Below, piece after piece: positions 6,051 through 9,567 of a DNA stretch of 9,567 nt. Under the pieces are notes generated by a model that did no database searches, was not told the DNA's origin, and saw only the letters and a list, made by a program, of their open reading frames with translations. This stretch comes from Candidatus Levyibacteriota bacterium. Lineage in GTDB: Bacteria; Patescibacteriota; Microgenomatia; Levybacterales; GWA1-39-11. Every line of letters begins with the position of its first letter. Positions within the stretch are counted from its first letter, which is position 1. A program made the position numbers and the translations under genes. The stretch lies in assembly GCA_016204525.1 (NCBI GenBank), contig JACQKO010000058.1, positions 1-9,567 on the forward strand, given 5' to 3'.

Positions 6051-7446
6051 TTTTAGCTGCCTCCTCGATTGACCCAACCATATAAAAGGCTTGTTCCGGC
6101 AGTTTATCGTGTTTTCCTTCAATTATTTCCTTAAACCCACGGACAGTATCCTCAATTTTGGAATAACGTCCACTCATTCCGGTAAACATCTCCGCAACAA
6201 ACATTGGTTGAGTAAGAAATCTTTGAATTTTCCTTGCACGCGAGACAGTTAACTTATCTTCATCAGAAAGCTCATCTATTCCAAGGATCGCTATTATATC
6301 TTGCAGATCTTTATATCGCTGAAGTATTCTTTTTACTTCTGATGCCACATCATAATGATCTTGACCAACAATGTTTGGATCAAGAAGTCTTGAGGATGAA
6401 GTAAGAGGATCAACTGCAGGATATAGTCCTTGTTCTGCGATTGAACGCTCAAGCGTAACTGATGCATCTAGATGTCCAAAGATTGTGACAGGGGCTGGAT
6501 CGGTGTAATCGTCTGCCGGTATATAAATAGCCTGAACTGAAGTAATTGATCCTTTCTTAGTTGAAGTAATTCGCTCCTCAAGCATTGCAAGATCCTCTGC
6601 TAAATTTGGTTGGTATCCTACAGCAGAAGGTAGTCGGCCGAGAAGTGCCGAAACCTCACTCCCTGCCTGTGCGTATCTGAAAACATTATCGATAAAAAGA
6701 AGGACATCCTCACCCTTTACATCTCTGAAGTATTCAGCCATTGTCAGCGAAGTCAGTCCGATTCTAAGTCTGTTCCCTGGAGGTTCATTCATTTGTCCAA
6801 ACAACATTACAGTTTTGTCAAGAACATCAGCTTCTTTCATTTCAAGCCAAAGATCGGTTCCTTCTCGAGTTCGTTCTCCAACTCCGGCAAAAACAGAATG
6901 GCCTTTATGGACCATAGCAATATTGCGAATCAATTCCTTAACTATTACTGTTTTTCCTACCCCTGCTCCTCCAAAGATTCCAATTTTACCACCCTTTGTA
7001 AAAGGTGCTATTAGGTCTATGACTTTAAGTCCTGTTTCAAGCATTTCAAGCTTCGTTGCTTGTTCATTAAGTAGAGGTGCAGGTTTATGAATGGGCTCAA
7101 GATCTCCTGCTCTTACATTTACGGGTCCTTTTCCATCAATAGTTTCACCTAATACATTAAAAATCCTTCCTAACGTTTTCTCACCTGTCGGAACTTTAAT
7201 TGGAGACTTTGTTCTTCTTACTCTTTGCCCACGTTTTAAACCCTCCGTTGGGCCTAGGGCAAGTGTTCTTACCTCGTTGTTTCCAATCTCAAACTCGGTC
7301 TCAAGGACTAATTTCCCTTTGTCAAGTATTATTTCAAGAGCTTCAAAGATTTGAGGCACGTCATCTTTAAAAAAAACATCAATAACCGGACCTTGTATTC
7401 TGATTATTGACCCTTCGCCCTTTTTATTTATGCTTGTTCTTGCCAT
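6043..7446 (-). CDS. atpD: F1Fo ATP synthase catalytic beta subunit
   Basis: The 467-residue catalytic subunit, making ATP from ADP and Pi in the alpha3-beta3 head. The N-terminal beta-barrel (GSIIRIQGPVIDVFF) is followed by Walker A GGAGVGKT (159-166), the GERTREGTD segment with the catalytic Glu (190-198), Walker B LLFID (249-253), QAGSEVSALLGRLPSAVGYQP (260-280) and the RITSTKKGSITS block. The C-terminal DELSDED motif (391-397), which contacts gamma, is intact. Length and motifs match a functional enzyme. The gene starts 16 nt after the atpG stop; AGGAAC lies before the start at a long spacing. It ends in TGA inside the start region of atpC. Small departures from common sequence (NVFRYAQ for NIFRFTQ, GHLDA for AHLDA) do not touch catalytic residues. 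Confidence 0.98.
   Translation of the reverse strand: MARTSINKKGEGSIIRIQGPVIDVFFKDDVPQIFEALEIILDKGKLVLETEFEIGNNEVRTLALGPTEGLKRGQRVRRTKSPIKVPTGEKTLGRIFNVLGETIDGKGPVNVRAGDLEPIHKPAPLLNEQATKLEMLETGLKVIDLIAPFTKGGKIGIFGGAGVGKTVIVKELIRNIAMVHKGHSVFAGVGERTREGTDLWLEMKEADVLDKTVMLFGQMNEPPGNRLRIGLTSLTMAEYFRDVKGEDVLLFIDNVFRYAQAGSEVSALLGRLPSAVGYQPNLAEDLAMLEERITSTKKGSITSVQAIYIPADDYTDPAPVTIFGHLDASVTLERSIAEQGLYPAVDPLTSSSRLLDPNIVGQDHYDVASEVKRILQRYKDLQDIIAILGIDELSDEDKLTVSRARKIQRFLTQPMFVAEMFTGMSGRYSKIEDTVRGFKEIIEGKHDKLPEQAFYMVGSIEEAAKNG
6060..6065 (-). promoter_or_regulatory. Shine-Dalgarno of atpC inside atpD
   Basis: AGGAGG on the minus strand lies 9 nt before the atpC ATG and within the last codons of atpD. 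It decides the atpC start and is the strongest ribosome binding site in the window; most other starts here have weak or no such sequence. Confidence 0.8.
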
Positions 7447-7462
7447 AATTTTTTTAGCGTTC

Positions 7463-8359
7463 CTAGACTCTACTCGATAGTGTTAGTAATTCGTTTGTAA
7501 TTCTTTCTTGGCGTGACTTATTATAGATAAGTGTTAGATAATCGGCTATGTCCAGAGCATTATTTTTGGCATTCTGCATTGCTACCATTCTTGCTGCCTG
7601 TTCCGACGTATATGCTTCAATTAACGAATTGTAGAGAATAACTTCGAGGTAATAGGGTAGAAGTTCTGAGAGCAAATCTTGTATTTTGGGTTCAAATATA
7701 TAGGGCAGGGGGGCGGACTGACCCCCGGTTCCGGCGAGGGGGAGGGAGCCCGGCTGCGAGCGGAGCGAGACAGCGGTGGGTAGATTTGGCATTTCTATGG
7801 GCAAGATACTTTTTAAAACAGGAGCTTGAGTAAACATTGAAGTGAATTCCGTATATAGGATCTTAAATGACGAAACATGACCGCCGATATATTCGTTATT
7901 TATGACCTCGATTAATTGATAAACAGTTCCATACGGAGGAAGAGTAGTGCCGATATTAAATTCTGCAATTAATTCCCCCGAAAGTCTTCTTGAAAATTGG
8001 CTAGCTTTCCTGCCCATGGCAATAAGTTTTAAGTTCTTATTGTCTATTTCAAAAATCCTTTTGAATAAATTGGTATTTAAAGAACCACAAAGTCCTTTGT
8101 CAGGAGAGATAATAAGTACAAGAGCTTCTTCTGCTTCGTTGCCAAAAATGTAGGGATGGTTGAATTGGTCGGTATCTATGTGCCTAATTATAGATGATGT
8201 TAGTTTAGTTATCCTGTCAGCATAGGGCTTATTTGCTACAACTTCACTTTGCGCTTTTTTAATTTTGCTGGCCGAGATCATCTCCATAGCGCGCGCTATC
8301 TGCGCAATGTTTTGCGCTGTTTTTTTCCTTCTTAATAATATTTGTAAATTCTGTGCCAT
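7463..8359 (-). CDS. atpG: F1Fo ATP synthase gamma subunit, with a GC-rich in-frame insert
   Basis: The central rotor shaft of F1, 298 residues. The N-terminal helix (LQILLRRKKTAQNIAQIARAMEMISASKIKKAQ) and the C-terminal helix (SEQAARMVAMQNAKNNALD...YNKSRQERITNELLTLSS) form the coiled-coil shaft and are well conserved. The middle has the LVLIISPDKGLCGSLNTNLF Rossmann-like core. Residues about 195-218 (TAVSLRSQPGSLPLAGTGGQSAPL), between LPIEMP and YIFEP, come from an unusually GC-rich stretch and fall in a loop that is variable in this family. The protein is slightly longer than the usual ~285-290 residues. ATG 8359 matches the family start but has no Shine-Dalgarno; a heptamer-repeat tract ends 5 nt before it. 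The frame is intact, so the subunit is probably functional. Confidence 0.95.
   Translation of the reverse strand: MAQNLQILLRRKKTAQNIAQIARAMEMISASKIKKAQSEVVANKPYADRITKLTSSIIRHIDTDQFNHPYIFGNEAEEALVLIISPDKGLCGSLNTNLFKRIFEIDNKNLKLIAMGRKASQFSRRLSGELIAEFNIGTTLPPYGTVYQLIEVINNEYIGGHVSSFKILYTEFTSMFTQAPVLKSILPIEMPNLPTAVSLRSQPGSLPLAGTGGQSAPLPYIFEPKIQDLLSELLPYYLEVILYNSLIEAYTSEQAARMVAMQNAKNNALDIADYLTLIYNKSRQERITNELLTLSSRV
7703..7780. repeat. GC-rich insert inside atpG
   Basis: By hand count 62 of 78 bases are G or C, against visibly AT-rich sequence on both sides. It contains C-run and G-run arms (CCCCC 7722-7726, GGGGG 7738-7742), a CCGGTTCCGG palindrome and a GAGCG direct repeat. It encodes low-complexity Ser/Pro/Gly/Leu-rich residues in frame. 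It resembles a small mobile or repeat sequence tolerated in a surface loop, but no second copy is present in this window. Confidence 0.55.
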
Positions 8360-8364
8360 ATAGT

Positions 8365-8392
8365 TAGTGAATAGTGACTAGATACTAGCTAC
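8365..8392. repeat. Degenerate heptamer tandem repeat before atpG
   Basis: Four consecutive 7-nt units start with TAG: TAGTGAA, TAGTGAC, TAGATAC, TAGCTAC; a further TAGG follows. On the minus strand these read as units ending in CTA, and the tract ends 5 nt before the atpG start codon. Confidence 0.65.
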
Positions 8393-8429
8393 TAGGTTAG
8401 AATAAATATCGTCCAATCCCCTATTGTCC

Positions 8430-8450
8430 ATTATCTAAGATCTACTATCT
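8430..8450. repeat. Second heptamer tract at the atpA 3' end
   Basis: Three consecutive 7-nt units end in ATCT: ATTATCT, AAGATCT, ACTATCT. The tract runs into the atpA stop codon. With the 8365-8392 tract it fills much of the 89-nt atpA-atpG spacer, which is long for this operon. Confidence 0.5.
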
Positions 8451-9567
8451 ATTTGAATGATTTTTTGAAATTTTCGATTTCGCTTGTTAACTCTTTCATG
8501 GTTTTATCGTCCATTTTTTCCCGAGAACTAATTCTTGCCCATAATTTTTTATTTTTTACTCTAATAAGCTCATGAACTTTTGCTTCAAAAGCACGAATTT
8601 TTTGTAACGAAAGATCATCAAGAAGTCCTTTCGATGCGGCAAATAAAGAGACAACTTGCTGCGCCTCGTCTTGCGTCGCAAACTGAGACTGCTTAAGAAT
8701 TTCCGCAACGCGTCGACCACGTTCGAGCTGTTTTTTTGTTTGTTCATCCAAATCGCTCCCAAATTGTACAAAAGCTGCTAAGGATCTGAACTGCGCAAGC
8801 TCAAGTCTTAGGGGACCTGAAACTTGCTTCATAATTCCTGTTTGCGCAGCACCTCCTACACGGGAAACAGACAGTCCAGCATTTATAGCAGGTCTTGTCC
8901 CCGCATTAAATAAATCTGTTTCAAGGTAAATCTGACCATCGGTTATAGATATTACATTTGTCGGAATATAAGCTGCCACGTCTCCTGCCTGCGTCTCAAT
9001 AATCGGGAACGAGGTTATAGAACCTCCTCCTTCTGCTTTTGACATTCTAGCCGATCTCTCAAGTAGTCTTGAGTGAAGATAAAAAATGTCACCAGGATAC
9101 GCCTCTCGGCCGGCAGGCCGACGCAGAAGAAGTGAAATTTGCCTATAAGCCCAGGCATGTTTTGATAAATCATCGTAGGCAATAAACACATCTTTCCCCT
9201 GATCCATAAAATATTCTGCTATTGCCGTGGCTGCAAACGGTGCTAGGAATTGCTGAGCTGGCGAATCAGATGCGGTTGCTGCAACAACTATTGAAAAGGC
9301 GAGGGCTTCTTCTTCCTCAAGCTTTGTAACGGCCCTTGCAATATTTCCTCTTTTTTGACCTATACCTACATAAATGCAGATAACCTGAGGAAGACTTAGG
9401 TCTTTTTTCTTTTGATTAATTATTGTGTCAATTACTATTGCGGTTTTCCCCGTATTCCGATCTCCTATTATAAGCTCTCGCTGTCCTCGTCCTATTGGTG
9501 TCATGGAATCTATTGCCTTGATCCCTGTTTTTAACGGAGTATCTACGGGTTGGCGTTCAATGACTCC
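8449..9567 (-). CDS. atpA: F1Fo ATP synthase alpha subunit, 5' partial
   Basis: C-terminal 372 residues of the non-catalytic nucleotide-binding alpha subunit. The frame stays open to the right edge (GVIERQPVDTPLKTGIKAID before the ATG at 9504), so that ATG is internal and roughly the first 130-140 residues are missing. Walker A GDRNTGKT is at 35-42 of the fragment, Walker B VFIAYDD near 127-133, and the LLLRRPAGREAYPGDIFYLHSRLLERSA block follows. SRVGGAAQ (235-242) carries the Arg that reaches the neighbouring beta catalytic site. The C-terminal helical domain is complete and ends in a Lys-rich tail. The expected upstream neighbours (atpB, atpE, atpF, atpH) would lie beyond the window. Confidence 0.97.
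   Translation of the reverse strand, partial: GVIERQPVDTPLKTGIKAIDSMTPIGRGQRELIIGDRNTGKTAIVIDTIINQKKKDLSLPQVICIYVGIGQKRGNIARAVTKLEEEEALAFSIVVAATASDSPAQQFLAPFAATAIAEYFMDQGKDVFIAYDDLSKHAWAYRQISLLLRRPAGREAYPGDIFYLHSRLLERSARMSKAEGGGSITSFPIIETQAGDVAAYIPTNVISITDGQIYLETDLFNAGTRPAINAGLSVSRVGGAAQTGIMKQVSGPLRLELAQFRSLAAFVQFGSDLDEQTKKQLERGRRVAEILKQSQFATQDEAQQVVSLFAASKGLLDDLSLQKIRAFEAKVHELIRVKNKKLWARISSREKMDDKTMKELTSEIENFKKSFK

Noticed and set aside
6051..6122. Longer N-terminus for the epsilon subunit
   Set aside because: The extension overlaps atpD and does not match the family; ATG 6050 has a good ribosome binding site.
6815..7354. Open frames on the + strand opposite atpD
   Set aside because: They are antisense to a highly conserved gene, have no family features and no ribosome binding site.
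8556..8771. Second minus-strand frame overlapping atpA
   Set aside because: It is a shifted frame over the conserved C-terminal domain of alpha.

Overview
This window looks like the chromosome of an AT-rich bacterium, most likely a member of the Candidate Phyla Radiation (Patescibacteria), perhaps the Microgenomates side. That placement is an inference. It rests on AT-rich DNA, compact overlapping genes, a REP-type transposase of a kind common in those genomes, and a GT-C glycosyltransferase next to an O-antigen-ligase-like protein. UGA is used as an ordinary stop (atpD, atpC and the first gene end in TGA at family-typical ends), so the UGA-glycine code of Gracilibacteria/SR1 does not apply.

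Layout. Positions 1-2502 (+ strand) hold two membrane-protein genes with a 4-bp ATGA overlap: a GT-C/ArnT-like glycosyltransferase cut by the left edge, and a Wzy/WaaL-like polymerase or ligase. Together they suggest surface polysaccharide assembly. Positions 2508-3310 hold a Y1 (HUH) REP-associated transposase gene on the minus strand. It is bracketed by two near-identical 19-nt hairpins in the same orientation, which looks like a small autonomous element sitting where the two gene sets converge. Positions 3399-4706 (minus) encode a fold-type II PLP-enzyme-like protein in which the Schiff-base lysine position is a tyrosine; its promoter predicts a leaderless mRNA. Positions 4761-5474 (minus) encode a membrane-anchored protein with two Ig-like domains.

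From 5631 to the right edge, all on the minus strand, lies the 3' part of an F1Fo ATP synthase operon in canonical order: atpA (cut by the right edge), atpG, atpD, atpC. Catalytic motifs are intact, and atpD/atpC overlap by 8 bp with the atpC ribosome binding site inside atpD.

The least expected features are non-genic or local. The spacers after atpA and after atpC are built of degenerate heptamer-periodic repeats. atpG carries a roughly 79% GC in-frame patch inside an AT-rich gene. The PLP-family protein has lost several cofactor residues. I see no tRNA, rRNA, CRISPR array or phage genes, and no complete novel multi-gene system.
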